Positions 26,337 to 35,568 of a stretch of DNA of 64,000 nt are shown piece after piece (within the stretch, counting starts at the first letter, position 1; the number at the start of each line of letters is the position of its first letter). The stretch comes from an uncultured Bacteroidales bacterium (GTDB taxonomy: Bacteria; Bacteroidota; Bacteroidia; Bacteroidales; F082). The translations under genes and the position numbers were made by a program. Under the pieces are notes generated by a model. The model was not told the DNA's origin and ran no database searches. It worked only from the letters and a program-made list of their open reading frames with translations. The DNA lies in NCBI GenBank assembly GCA_937926515.1, contig CALAZZ010000227.1, positions 59,248 to 123,247 of the forward strand, given 5' to 3'.

Positions 26337-27166
26337 TTAATAAGCTTACCAAAACGATAGATTAGACCTGCCTGAGCCGAAACCCCTAGCACCTGATGCA
26401 TGGAGGCTGAAATATCCAAATGGAGATTCTGCAGAACCAAACCAGCACCAAATGTAAACAGCCCCGGATTTGTTGCCAAACCGGCACGAGCATAAAAAGT
26501 TTCAGTGATCGCATACTCCATCCCAAAACGAAGTGAAGGATCCAGATCGAAATTCTTTTCTACCTCGGCAATTCCTATCAGTTTGTCCGACATAAGGTAA
26601 GTCAGCCCAAAGCGCATGATGACAGGCAAACGTTCATCAGTGTAGTCAGACAATCGTGCTTTAACCGGATTAAAAATAAAGGCTCCCAATATGACTTTCT
26701 CACTAATTTCTGATTGAACACCAAGTTCAAAGGTCACATTGTCTTTGCCTTCATAACCGCCTCCAAATCTTGTGGATAGATAATCAAGTTGCAAGCCAAT
26801 CCGAAGCAATGGACCAAATGAACGTGCATATGCAAGGCCAAGTTTGTTTTCATTATAAAGGGAATATCCAAACTGGTTGAAGCTCAACCCAAGCACGCCA
26901 AAATTAGCAGGTACGATTAATGCAGCACTCTTAAGGCTCAGTTCAGGGACGAGAAAGCGGTTTTCATAATAGACTCCAGCTGCAATTTGCTCCTGCATTG
27001 CCATTCCGGCCGGGTTGTTTTGTATTGACCAAAAATCAGTAAGGCTCACTGATGCCCTGCCCATTGCTGCGGAACGGGAGCCTGTTATGCCGGCACCTTC
27101 AAAAGCAAATGTGCAGACAGGGAATAACACCAAAACCAAAACAAAAGAGGTAAATATTCTGCCCAT
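26333..27166 (-). CDS. Outer-membrane beta-barrel protein, PorV/FadL-like
   Basis: A 277-residue protein with a signal peptide (about 1-22, ending TFAFEG). The early segment GSRSAAMGRASVSLTDFWSI and NNPAGMA is the hallmark of the FadL/PorV-like barrel group, whose members include a T9SS shuttle component. No feature marks it as PorV itself (PorV is longer, about 390 residues). It is the first gene of a two-gene unit with the HhH protein. Substrate or partner unknown. Confidence 0.65.
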   Translation of the reverse strand: MGRIFTSFVLVLVLFPVCTFAFEGAGITGSRSAAMGRASVSLTDFWSIQNNPAGMAMQEQIAAGVYYENRFLVPELSLKSAALIVPANFGVLGLSFNQFGYSLYNENKLGLAYARSFGPLLRIGLQLDYLSTRFGGGYEGKDNVTFELGVQSEISEKVILGAFIFNPVKARLSDYTDERLPVIMRFGLTYLMSDKLIGIAEVEKNFDLDPSLRFGMEYAITETFYARAGLATNPGLFTFGAGLVLQNLHLDISASMHQVLGVSAQAGLIYRFGKLIK

Positions 27167-27173
27167 TAATTAA

Positions 27174-27181
27174 TAAGTTTG
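27174..27181 (+). promoter_or_regulatory. -7 promoter element of the DUF2461 gene
   Basis: TAAGTTTG fits TAnnTTTG, 54 bases before the ATG at 27236. No clear -33 TTG at the right distance. Confidence 0.45.
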
Positions 27182-27235
27182 TTCGATCTTTGAAATCACG
27201 AAAATAGGCGAAAAATCTAAAATTATCATTTTATT

Positions 27236-27895
27236 ATGGATAAAGTTTTATCATTTCTTGAAACACTAAATTCAAACAACAACAGAGAATGGTTTACAAA
27301 TAACCGTAAAATGTATGACAATGCTAAACTCGAATTTATAGATCTGGTAAATAAACTCATCAACGAAATTGCAGTCTTTGATGCAGAAGCAGGCATGAAT
27401 GCAGCTGAAAAATGTATTTTCAGAATATACCGGGATGTTCGATTCTCTCAGAATAAATTACCATATAAAACACATATGGGCGCCTATATTGCACCCGGTG
27501 GCAGAAACAGGGGTAAAGCCGGCTATTACATTCATATTGAACCCAAAGGCAGTTTCCTGGCAGCCGGGGTGTATGCTCCCGAACCCCTTGCCCTCAAGGC
27601 TATACGTCAAGAAATTTATTACCATGCAGAATCTTTTCTGGACATCATGGAAAAGCCAAGCTTCAAACAGAAATTTGGTTCCATGCTGGAAGAAAAACTG
27701 GTGAGGCCACCAAAAGGTTTTCCAAAAGAATTTGAACATATTGAATGGCTGAAATACAAGCATTATGTGGTCTCGGCCAGCTTGAAGGATAAACTGCTAC
27801 AACAATCTGATTTAGTGGATTATATAATGAAGTATTTTCGTGAGGCCTACCCGCTGAATCAATTTCTGAACAAAGCCATTCAAATGATTGAATAA
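27236..27895 (+). CDS. DUF2461 family protein
   Basis: A 219-residue cytoplasmic protein. It has the DUF2461 signatures: LNSNNNREWFTNNRKMYDNAK at the start, FRIYRDVRFSQNKLPYKTHMG in the middle and the GGRNRGKAGYYIHIEP region. The family is widespread and uncharacterised. Normal length. It faces rarA across a strong hairpin. Confidence 0.9.
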   Translation: MDKVLSFLETLNSNNNREWFTNNRKMYDNAKLEFIDLVNKLINEIAVFDAEAGMNAAEKCIFRIYRDVRFSQNKLPYKTHMGAYIAPGGRNRGKAGYYIHIEPKGSFLAAGVYAPEPLALKAIRQEIYYHAESFLDIMEKPSFKQKFGSMLEEKLVRPPKGFPKEFEHIEWLKYKHYVVSASLKDKLLQQSDLVDYIMKYFREAYPLNQFLNKAIQMIE

Positions 27896-28010
27896 GGGCT
27901 TACCGTTAACTGATTTTTTTGTACCGATAACTGATTCTAAATTCTGTATATAAGTACATAGGAATACATTTGTATTCAAATTGGTTGGTTGTTTTATAAG
28001 TTCGAACTTG

Positions 28011-28072
28011 ATGCCCTTGAAGTGTGAATTGTTTTTGTTGTTTTTTACAATTCACAGATTCTTCAAGGGCAT
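28011..28072. terminator. Long hairpin between convergent genes, likely bidirectional terminator
   Basis: ATGCCCTTGAAG pairs with CTTCAAGGGCAT, and inside that GTGAATTGT pairs with ACAATTCAC, with a small internal loop and a T-rich apex of about 16 bases. Both sides end in AT-rich sequence. It sits between the DUF2461 and rarA stops. Confidence 0.7.
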
Positions 28073-28094
28073 TCTCTTTTTATTCATCGGTTAA

Positions 28095-29381
28095 TTAATA
28101 TCCATACTTATCTTTCCACCTTGTTTTCAAGAATTTTCTCATATCCTGCTCCCTTGAATTATTGGCTGGCTCGTAAAACCTTGTTCCTGAAATGGATTCA
28201 GGCAAAAACTCCATGTCAACAAAGTTATTTTGAAAATCATGTGCATATTGATAGGCTTTCCCATATCCGAGTTCCTTCATCAAGCCGGTTGGAGCATTGC
28301 GAATTGCCAAAGGTACACTCAAGTCCCCGGTTTTTTTTACCATGAATATTGCCTGTTCAATAGCCGTATATGAAGCATTGCTTTTTGGGGAGCATGCAAG
28401 GTAAATGGCTGTTTGGGCTAGGATGATCCTGCTCTCGGGCCAACCAATCTTATTGACTGCATCAAAACAGGTATTGGCCAAAAGAAGCGCATTCGGATTG
28501 GCATTGCCGATGTCTTCAGAAGCCAAAATTAGCATGCGTCGTGCAATAAAAAGAGGGTCTTCACCCGCCTCGGTCATACGTGCCAGATAATACACCGCTC
28601 CGTTTGGATCGCTACCACGCAATGATTTAATAAATGCCGAAATCACATCATAATGCATTTCACCCTTTTTATCGTAAACAGCCAAATTGGTTTGAATGCA
28701 TTGTGTGGTCAATTCATCCGTAATGGTAATTTCTTTGAATTCTTGATCTCCCTGCATATGCATATCTACAACCAGTTCTATGGCATTCAATAACTTACGC
28801 GCATCCCCCCCGCTATATCGCATAAGAGCTTTGGTTTCGGTCAATTTGACTTTAAGCTTGTAATCCTGCTCAATCACTTCAACAGCTTTGAATAATAATT
28901 GATCCAGGTGCTCTTTTGTCAATGGTTTGAGGACATATACCTGACATCTTGATAACAAAGGAGAGATCACTTCAAAAGATGGATTCTCTGTAGTCGCACC
29001 TACAAGTGTCACAAGACCCTTTTCGACTGCTCCCAAAAGCGAGTCTTGCTGCGATTTGCTAAACCGGTGTATTTCATCAATAAACAAAATGGGAGGCTGA
29101 GGCAGCATACGTGCGTTGCGGATCACTTCGCGTACATCCTTTACACCGCTGCTAACAGCACTTAATGTTTTAAAATGCCGGTTAAGTTGCTTACTGATAA
29201 TAAATGCTAGACTCGTTTTACCCACTCCGGGAGGTCCCCAAAATATCATGGATGGGATGCGGCCCGACTCAATGGCAGTGCGCAGCACTGCACCTTTTCC
29301 TACCAAATGCTCCTGCCCAATATAAGAATCAAGTGAGGTAGGGCGGAGCCGCTCTGCCAACGGAATCAAACTCAAATTCAT
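28095..29381 (-). CDS. rarA: Replication-associated recombination protein RarA (MgsA)
   Basis: A 428-residue AAA+ ATPase related to clamp loaders. Walker A GPPGVGKTS is at 49-57 and Walker B ILFIDEIHRF at about 98-107; the C-terminal tetramerisation region includes GSDPNGAVYYLARM and EDIGNANPNAL. It acts at stalled or gapped replication forks. Normal length and fully conserved. Confidence 0.95.
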   Translation of the reverse strand: MNLSLIPLAERLRPTSLDSYIGQEHLVGKGAVLRTAIESGRIPSMIFWGPPGVGKTSLAFIISKQLNRHFKTLSAVSSGVKDVREVIRNARMLPQPPILFIDEIHRFSKSQQDSLLGAVEKGLVTLVGATTENPSFEVISPLLSRCQVYVLKPLTKEHLDQLLFKAVEVIEQDYKLKVKLTETKALMRYSGGDARKLLNAIELVVDMHMQGDQEFKEITITDELTTQCIQTNLAVYDKKGEMHYDVISAFIKSLRGSDPNGAVYYLARMTEAGEDPLFIARRMLILASEDIGNANPNALLLANTCFDAVNKIGWPESRIILAQTAIYLACSPKSNASYTAIEQAIFMVKKTGDLSVPLAIRNAPTGLMKELGYGKAYQYAHDFQNNFVDMEFLPESISGTRFYEPANNSREQDMRKFLKTRWKDKYGY

Positions 29382-29408
29382 AGCAAATATTTTATATCAA
29401 AGATAAGA

Positions 29409-30170
29409 CTAAACTATAATCTGCAGCCCATCATGGGCCAGGGACATCTGTGAAGGTAAAATGGCCTGCACCTCCTTGTATGTTCCCATCAAATGGCTTA
29501 CATGTGTAAAATAAGCCTGGTCGGGATTGAGTTCTCGAATGATTTCAATGGCTTCATCAAGGGTGAAATGTGATAGATGCTTTTTTTTGCGGAGCGCACC
29601 CAAAATAATGACCTTTGACCCGCGTATGATCTCCATGCTGGAGGCTGAGATATAATTAACATCTGTGATATAACTCAGATCACCAAATCTAAAACCCATA
29701 ACTGACAGATTCATATGCATGACCTCAAACGGAATCACCTCCACATCACCTATTTGCAGTGGTTTGGCATTCAAGTTCATGAGATTGATCCTTGGTACTC
29801 CGGGATAGGAATTGTCAGTAAAGGCATAGTAAAATTCATGTTTGATGGCTTGCTGATCCTCCTTACGTGCATAAACATCCATGGGTTTACGCTGCAGATA
29901 ATTATATGACCTGATATCATCAAGTCCTGCAATATGGTCTTTATGGCAATGCGTTATCAACACAGCATCCAGTTTGGACACATTGTGCCGTAACATTTGT
30001 TGCCTGAAATCCGGGCCGGTATCAACAACCAATGTGGTATTGCCCTGCTCAACCAAAATAGAGGAACGCAAACGCTTATCCCTTGCATCTTCAGATTTGC
30101 ATACATCACATTGACATCCAATAACCGGAACCCCCTGCGATGTGCCGCTTCCTAAAATTGTTACCTTCAA
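29409..30170 (-). CDS. Metallo-beta-lactamase-fold hydrolase (PhnP-like)
   Basis: A 253-residue enzyme with the metal motif HCHKDH (His74, His76, Asp78, His79), DTGPDFRQQ, and a Cys cluster CQCDVC at 19-24 as in PhnP-type phosphodiesterases. The likely reaction is hydrolysis of a cyclic phosphate or similar phosphodiester; the substrate is unknown. The start codon is TTG (30170-30168); GGAGG at 30180-30176 lies five bases upstream, an unusually strong ribosome binding site for this phylum, and decides the start. It lies 27 bases upstream of rarA on the same strand. Confidence 0.88.
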   Translation of the reverse strand: MKVTILGSGTSQGVPVIGCQCDVCKSEDARDKRLRSSILVEQGNTTLVVDTGPDFRQQMLRHNVSKLDAVLITHCHKDHIAGLDDIRSYNYLQRKPMDVYARKEDQQAIKHEFYYAFTDNSYPGVPRINLMNLNAKPLQIGDVEVIPFEVMHMNLSVMGFRFGDLSYITDVNYISASSMEIIRGSKVIILGALRKKKHLSHFTLDEAIEIIRELNPDQAYFTHVSHLMGTYKEVQAILPSQMSLAHDGLQIIV

Positions 30171-30175
30171 ATTAA

Positions 30176-30180
30176 CCTCC
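30176..30180 (-). promoter_or_regulatory. Strong Shine-Dalgarno site for a TTG start
   Basis: GGAGG on the minus strand, five bases before the TTG codon of the metallo-hydrolase. Most genes in this window show no such site. Confidence 0.75.
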
Positions 30181-30309
30181 CTGGTGATTGATGCAAAGTA
30201 ATCAATTTAATTATAATTCAGCAAAGGTAATGCGGAAAATTTTTCAGTGTTTTCAGGTATTTCAATTACTTTTACATCCTGTAAATTTTCCTGATCGATA
30301 TCCATCTCA

Positions 30310-30852
30310 ATGGTTAGCAAAATACTACTTAAGTGGCTGATAAAAAGAAATTCTTCTAAAAGGGAATCATTTAAGCTGGTGGCTTTTGACGATGCCAAAA
30401 CTGTGATGATGTTAATTAATAATGCTGAAACCAGCGAGGTTGAAAAATTATTGGCACGACTCAAACAAAATTTGTCAGGTAAAGTAAACCATCTGGTCTT
30501 AATGCACAAACATAACAATCCGGAAACTATCAATGTGATGAAAAGTGATTTCAATATCATCAATCTATTGCCAAAAGATTTTTATTGGTTTGGATGGCCA
30601 CGCAATTCCTTTTACAAAAAGATAGCAAATACAGAATCAGAACTTATTTTAGGTTTTGACCTGAATTACGACCTGCGGCTTTTGTATGCTGCATCATCAA
30701 GTTTAAATGGTTTCAGGATTGGTTGGGGCATGAAAGAACCATTCCCATTTCATGATATCCTCATAGGCGGAGCGGATCAATCAGACCTGGCAGAAATTTT
30801 TAATCAGCATTACAAATATCTTAAATCATTAAACGGAGAAGGACATGTTTAA
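30310..30852 (+). CDS. DUF6913 family protein
   Basis: A 180-residue protein matching the Bacteroidota family DUF6913. It contains KDFYWFGWPRNS, LILGFDLNYDLRLLYAASSS and RIGWGMKEPFPFHDILIG. No signal peptide or membrane helix beyond the first 12 residues. Function unknown. Its last codons overlap the dapA start by eight bases, and a link to dapA recurs in the phylum, so a role near lysine/diaminopimelate synthesis is possible but unproven. Confidence 0.75.
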   Translation: MVSKILLKWLIKRNSSKRESFKLVAFDDAKTVMMLINNAETSEVEKLLARLKQNLSGKVNHLVLMHKHNNPETINVMKSDFNIINLLPKDFYWFGWPRNSFYKKIANTESELILGFDLNYDLRLLYAASSSLNGFRIGWGMKEPFPFHDILIGGADQSDLAEIFNQHYKYLKSLNGEGHV

Positions 30853-31738
30853 ATTCAGTGGAACTGGTGTAGCTTTGGTAACACCTTTTAATTCGGATGG
30901 CTCAATTGATTTCAAATCCTTAAAAAAAATTGTAAATCATGTCATAAACAACGGGGTGGAATATCTCGTTGCTCTTGGAACCACTAGTGAAGTTCCGGTA
31001 TTAAGTGAGTCTGAAAGAAAAGAAATTATTGCTACTATTATTCAAACCTCATCAAAACGAGTGCCTATTGTGCTTGGTATGGGAGGAAACAATACCAATG
31101 CATTGATAAAACAAATTGAACAATCCTCATTCGATGGAATTGATGGCTTGCTGTCAGTAGTCCCCTATTATAACAAACCACAACAACAAGGATTATATCA
31201 ACATTTTCAGGCTATTGCCGACTCAAGCCCCACACCTGTGATCTTATACAATGTTCCCGGCCGAACCGGCACAAATATGCTGGCCGAAACCACCCTTCAG
31301 CTTGCACATGACCACTCAAATATTATTGCAATTAAAGAAGCCTCTGGTAATTTAAGTCAGGTTATGGAAATTATAGCAAATAAACCAAAAGCATTTGAGG
31401 TGATTTCGGGTGATGATGCCTTAACTTTACCTCTTATGGCACTTGGGGCAAAAGGCGTAATTTCTGTCACAGCCAATGCCTGCGCGAAAGATTTTACTGA
31501 AATGGTCAGGCTGATGTTAAATAACGAAACCAAGGCAGCATTAAAATTGCATTACAAACTACTACCCATCATGGAAACATTGTTTGCTGATGGAAGCCCT
31601 GCAGGTATAAAGGCACTATTGGCTATGATGAATCTTTGCGAAAATAAACTTCGGTTGCCATTGGTCCCAGTGAATACACCTGTAGAAGAAAAAATTAAGA
31701 CCCTTTTTAATCAATTATTATCAAGAAGTACATTATGA
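30845..31738 (+). CDS. dapA: 4-hydroxy-tetrahydrodipicolinate synthase
   Basis: A 297-residue TIM-barrel aldolase that condenses pyruvate with aspartate semialdehyde, the first committed step to diaminopimelate and lysine. The Schiff-base lysine is Lys164 in IAIKEASG, the proton-relay Tyr135 is in ILYNVPGRTG with Arg140, and GTTSE is at about 45-49. Normal length. It overlaps the DUF6913 gene upstream and the carboxypeptidase gene downstream (four bases), an operon of three. Confidence 0.95.
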   Translation: MFKFSGTGVALVTPFNSDGSIDFKSLKKIVNHVINNGVEYLVALGTTSEVPVLSESERKEIIATIIQTSSKRVPIVLGMGGNNTNALIKQIEQSSFDGIDGLLSVVPYYNKPQQQGLYQHFQAIADSSPTPVILYNVPGRTGTNMLAETTLQLAHDHSNIIAIKEASGNLSQVMEIIANKPKAFEVISGDDALTLPLMALGAKGVISVTANACAKDFTEMVRLMLNNETKAALKLHYKLLPIMETLFADGSPAGIKALLAMMNLCENKLRLPLVPVNTPVEEKIKTLFNQLLSRSTL

Positions 31739-34065
31739 AACAGTCATTAAAAGTGGTTGCACTGTTATTGCTTTCCATGTCTCTAATGCCCTTATTGGCG
31801 CAGAACCAAGCAACTTTTGACAGTATTTTTAGTGACAGGCCTGAAGTTTATTTTAGCCTGCAAATTGATGACGAAAAAAGCCTCTCTATAGTGGGTCAAC
31901 TGGTTTATATTGACCGTGTTGAAAGCAATACTGTTTTAGCCTATGCCAATCGGCAGCAGTTTGAATCACTGATGGCCAAAGGTTATACTCCTAAAATTCA
32001 ACTACCTCCATCGATGACAGGTGAAGTCCCATTGATGAAGACCTATGAAGAAATTAATCGTGAAACCAACCAATGGAATTATTATCCGACGTATGAGGCT
32101 TATGAGTCAATCATGTACCAGTTTGTGGATGATTATCCTGATATGGCTTCTATTCACACCATCGGCACATTACCAAGTGGAAGAAAGCTACTCATAATTA
32201 GGATCAACAATACAGAATCGGGGACTCCATTCAAGCCGGAAGTATATTATTCTTCCACAATGCATGGTGATGAAGTCACCGGGTATGTGCTCACTTTACG
32301 TCTGATCGAATATTTATTGCTAAATTATGGAAGCAATGACCGTGTTACTTATTTAGTGGATAACCTTGATATCTGGATCATGCCGCTGGCCAATCCGGAT
32401 GGCACCTATGCTGCCGGTAACCATACTGTTGTTGGTGCAACTCGAGGAAATGCCAATGGAGTTGACCTGAACAGAAATTACCCCGATCCCCGTGTAGGTG
32501 AGAATCCGGACGGGAACCCTTATCAACCGGAAACGGTTGCCTTTATGAACTTTGAAGCAGGCAGAAATTTTGTGCTGTCAGCAAATATTCATGGCGGGGC
32601 TGAAGTAGCCAATTATCCGTGGGACACCTGGTTTAAACGGGCTGCTGATGATGCCTGGTGGATATATGTGACGCGCGAATATGCTGATACCGCACAGTAT
32701 TATTCACCGCCAGGGTATTTCAACGACCTGAATAATGGCATTACCAATGGCTATGATTGGTATTCAATCACCGGGGGCAGGCAGGATTATATGAATTACT
32801 TTCGCAATTGCCGGGAGTTTACGCTGGAAATATCTTCAGCTAAACGACCACCGGCTTCACAGTTGCCATCTTTCTGGGAATACAACCATCGCTCTTTTCT
32901 GAACTACTTTGAACAGGCTTTGTTTGGATTTACAGGAGTGGTAACCAATGGCGAAACCGGAAATCCGGTTAGGGCTACAATTACGATCATGGATCACGAT
33001 CTGGATAATTCTCATGTATATTCCGTACTACCCACAGGTAAATATCACAGGCCAATCAAATCAGGCACTTATGATCTTTTATTTACAGCTATTGGTTATC
33101 ATAGCCGCATCTTTGAAGGAATTAGTGTAGGTGACCGTGAAACTTACCAATTGGATGTGGAAATGTATACAGGCAACCTGATCGCAGACTTCTCTGCAAA
33201 CCATACCATAATACCAAAAGGGGAAGCGGTTGATTTCTTCGATGAATCATACGGCGAAAACATCGTTAGTTGGGCGTGGGAATTCGAGGGCGGACAGCCC
33301 TCCAGCTCTTCCGATCAAAACCCCGCAGGAATTGTGTATAACGAGTCTGGCGACTTTGCTGTTAGCCTGACCATTACGAACATAAATTCACAAAGCCATA
33401 CAATAACCAAGGAGGATTATATCCAGGTACGCTCCATTTATCTAATGCAAGAGGGGGAGTTTTACACCTGTGAAGGTTTGTTTTTTGATTCAGGTGGCCC
33501 TGATGGAGATTACCAAAGCAACGAAAGTTACATTATTACATTCTATCCCGATCAGGATGATCACTTTATCAAGGTTAATTTCACCGACTTCAATATCGAA
33601 TTTCATCAAAACTGTGAGTATGATTGGTTAAAGATCTTTGATGGGCCAAATACTTCATCTAATACCTTATTGGGATCTTATTGCGGCACAGATTCACCTG
33701 GCGAGGTAGTTGCGACAAATGCTGAGGGAGCACTAACATTTTGGTTTAGTTCAGATGGCTCGGTAACAGCACCCGGGTGGGTGGCATCCATAGAGTGTAC
33801 CACGGCAGTTGGATTAAATGATAAGATCATTGATTATGTTCAACTATATCCAAATCCGACATCAGATGGCAAATTCCATATTGTAACAGTCCAACCTATA
33901 GAGCATGCTATCGTTTACGACTCCAAAGGCATCATTAGAAAAGAAATACCTGGTAATCATACAAATAGCCAAACTGTTTTACTTAATGATTTTAAGGCCG
34001 GTATCTATATGATTGCTGTACAAACCATTAACTCAAACCACATTTCAAAGCTGATTATTAGATAA
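31735..34065 (+). CDS. Secreted M14-family zinc carboxypeptidase with PKD-, CUB-like and T9SS domains
   Basis: A 776-residue protein: signal peptide (1-22), propeptide-like region, M14 domain (about 115-385) with zinc ligands His177 and Glu180 in MHGDE, the NIHGG histidine and the FTLEIS catalytic Glu; a carboxypeptidase regulatory-like beta-sandwich (about 395-485); a PKD domain (about 485-565, SWAWEFEGG); a CUB-like domain (about 570-685); and a C-terminal T9SS sorting domain (PNPTSDGK, ending SKLIIR). It should be exported and bound to or released from the surface, where it trims peptides. It shares a transcript with dapA by overlap, which is odd for a secreted enzyme. Confidence 0.92.
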   Translation: MKQSLKVVALLLLSMSLMPLLAQNQATFDSIFSDRPEVYFSLQIDDEKSLSIVGQLVYIDRVESNTVLAYANRQQFESLMAKGYTPKIQLPPSMTGEVPLMKTYEEINRETNQWNYYPTYEAYESIMYQFVDDYPDMASIHTIGTLPSGRKLLIIRINNTESGTPFKPEVYYSSTMHGDEVTGYVLTLRLIEYLLLNYGSNDRVTYLVDNLDIWIMPLANPDGTYAAGNHTVVGATRGNANGVDLNRNYPDPRVGENPDGNPYQPETVAFMNFEAGRNFVLSANIHGGAEVANYPWDTWFKRAADDAWWIYVTREYADTAQYYSPPGYFNDLNNGITNGYDWYSITGGRQDYMNYFRNCREFTLEISSAKRPPASQLPSFWEYNHRSFLNYFEQALFGFTGVVTNGETGNPVRATITIMDHDLDNSHVYSVLPTGKYHRPIKSGTYDLLFTAIGYHSRIFEGISVGDRETYQLDVEMYTGNLIADFSANHTIIPKGEAVDFFDESYGENIVSWAWEFEGGQPSSSSDQNPAGIVYNESGDFAVSLTITNINSQSHTITKEDYIQVRSIYLMQEGEFYTCEGLFFDSGGPDGDYQSNESYIITFYPDQDDHFIKVNFTDFNIEFHQNCEYDWLKIFDGPNTSSNTLLGSYCGTDSPGEVVATNAEGALTFWFSSDGSVTAPGWVASIECTTAVGLNDKIIDYVQLYPNPTSDGKFHIVTVQPIEHAIVYDSKGIIRKEIPGNHTNSQTVLLNDFKAGIYMIAVQTINSNHISKLIIR

Positions 34066-34130
34066 TTATGTGAGCACAGGCAGTGGATTTATTTTCGGTA
34101 AATTTACTGTACCTCAAGTGGAAATATAAC

Positions 34131-34162
34131 AAAACCGGTTATTTCGAAAGATAACCGGTTTT
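34131..34162. terminator. Bidirectional terminator hairpin
   Basis: AAAACCGGTTAT and ATAACCGGTTTT form a perfect 12-bp stem with an eight-base loop (TTCGAAAG). It has A and T tracts on both sides and lies between two convergent genes. Confidence 0.85.
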
Positions 34163-34183
34163 AATATGATGTCAATAGTCAGC

Positions 34184-35431
34184 TCAAACAGCTGAAATAT
34201 CAGCCATTTCTTCGCTATAATGCTTATTCTTTAGTTTTTCCTGCACCGATGCAAAGGCATCAATAGTGTAATTCACATCTTCGATGGTATGAACAGCTGT
34301 AGGGATCAATCTTAATAAGATTACACCTTTAGGAACCACAGGATAGGTTACAATAGAACAGAAGATATTATAATTTTCACGCAGATCGTAAGTTATCTGG
34401 GTTGCTTCACCCACTCCCCCACTGAGCATAACAGGTGTAACCGGTGATTCCGTTTTGCCGATATCCAGTCCTTTGGCTTTTAATCCATTTTGTAAAGCCC
34501 TGACGATATTCCAGAGTTTTTTACGATGAATGGGCTCATTACGGAGAATTTCGAGTCGTTTAAGTGCACCAATGACCATTGGCATTGGAAGTGATTTTGC
34601 AAATACTTGCGACCGCATATTGTACATCAGGTATTTTATCACTTGCTTATCACCTGCAATAAAACCGCCAATTCCAGCCATTGATTTTGCGAAGGTTCCA
34701 AAATAAAGATCAACTTTATCCTGCACATCAAAATGCTCGTCAGTTCCGGCACCAGTTTTTCCCATCGTACCAAATCCATGTGCGTCGTCTACTAAAATCC
34801 TAAAATTGTATTTATCCTTCAATGATACAATAGCATCTAGTTTTCCCAGATCGCCTGACATGCCGTATACGCCTTCGGTGATAATTAAAATACCGCCCCC
34901 GGTTTGTTCAGTCAGTTTGGACGCCCTCCTGAGTTGAATTTCAAGGTTTTCAATATTGTTGTGTGGGTAAACGAATCGTTTACCAAAATGCAATCGCATG
35001 CCATCAATGATGCAGGCATGAGCTTCAGAGTCATAAACGATAACATCGCGCCGGTCAACCAAAGCGCTAATAATGGAAACCATCCCCTGGTAACCATAAT
35101 TGAGCAGATAAGATGATTCACGGCCAACAAAAGCAGCAAGTTCCCTTTCAAGTTGCTCGTGATAATCCGTTTGTCCCGACATCATACGGGCACCCATTGG
35201 ATAAGCCAAACCATAATGAGCAGCCCCTTCAGCGTCTGTTTTCCTTACTTCCGGGTGATTGGCCAGTCCTAAATAATTGTTAAGGCTCCAGATCAACCGC
35301 TCTTTACCTTTAAAAATCATCCTATTGCTAATCTCACCTTCAAGTTTGGGGAACATAAAATACCCTTCTGACTGATCAGCATAGCGGCCCAAAGGCCCCA
35401 TGTTCATTGTGCATTTACTAAAGATGTCCAT
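34184..35431 (-). CDS. Alpha-oxoamine synthase (serine palmitoyltransferase-like PLP enzyme)
   Basis: A 415-residue fold-type I enzyme. It has SLNNYLGLANHPEV, the MGARMMSGQTDYHEQLE segment, LVDDAHGFGTMG and the PLP lysine in FGTFAKSMAGIGG. The family joins an amino acid to an acyl-CoA with loss of CO2. In Bacteroidota close relatives make sphingolipid or sulfonolipid bases from serine or cysteate; glycine (KBL/BioF) is the other option. The N-terminal extension (MDIFSKCTMNMGPLGRYADQ) fits the lipid-type group. It stands alone with its own promoter. Confidence 0.82.
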   Translation of the reverse strand: MDIFSKCTMNMGPLGRYADQSEGYFMFPKLEGEISNRMIFKGKERLIWSLNNYLGLANHPEVRKTDAEGAAHYGLAYPMGARMMSGQTDYHEQLERELAAFVGRESSYLLNYGYQGMVSIISALVDRRDVIVYDSEAHACIIDGMRLHFGKRFVYPHNNIENLEIQLRRASKLTEQTGGGILIITEGVYGMSGDLGKLDAIVSLKDKYNFRILVDDAHGFGTMGKTGAGTDEHFDVQDKVDLYFGTFAKSMAGIGGFIAGDKQVIKYLMYNMRSQVFAKSLPMPMVIGALKRLEILRNEPIHRKKLWNIVRALQNGLKAKGLDIGKTESPVTPVMLSGGVGEATQITYDLRENYNIFCSIVTYPVVPKGVILLRLIPTAVHTIEDVNYTIDAFASVQEKLKNKHYSEEMADISAV

Positions 35432-35455
35432 ATGATATTGTGTGATTTAATTGCG

Positions 35456-35484
35456 CAAAATTAAGAAAATTGAATGGTTATCAA
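35456..35484 (-). promoter_or_regulatory. Promoter of the alpha-oxoamine synthase gene
   Basis: On the minus strand TTG (35484-35482), 18 bases, then TAATTTTG (35463-35456). It lies about 25 bases before the ATG at 35431. Confidence 0.7.
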
Positions 35485-35568
35485 AAGCAGTATGTTGGAG
35501 GCCAACCTCACGTATAAAAATTGACAAATGCTGTCCGGCATGGATCAAACCAATACTTTTTACAGTCA

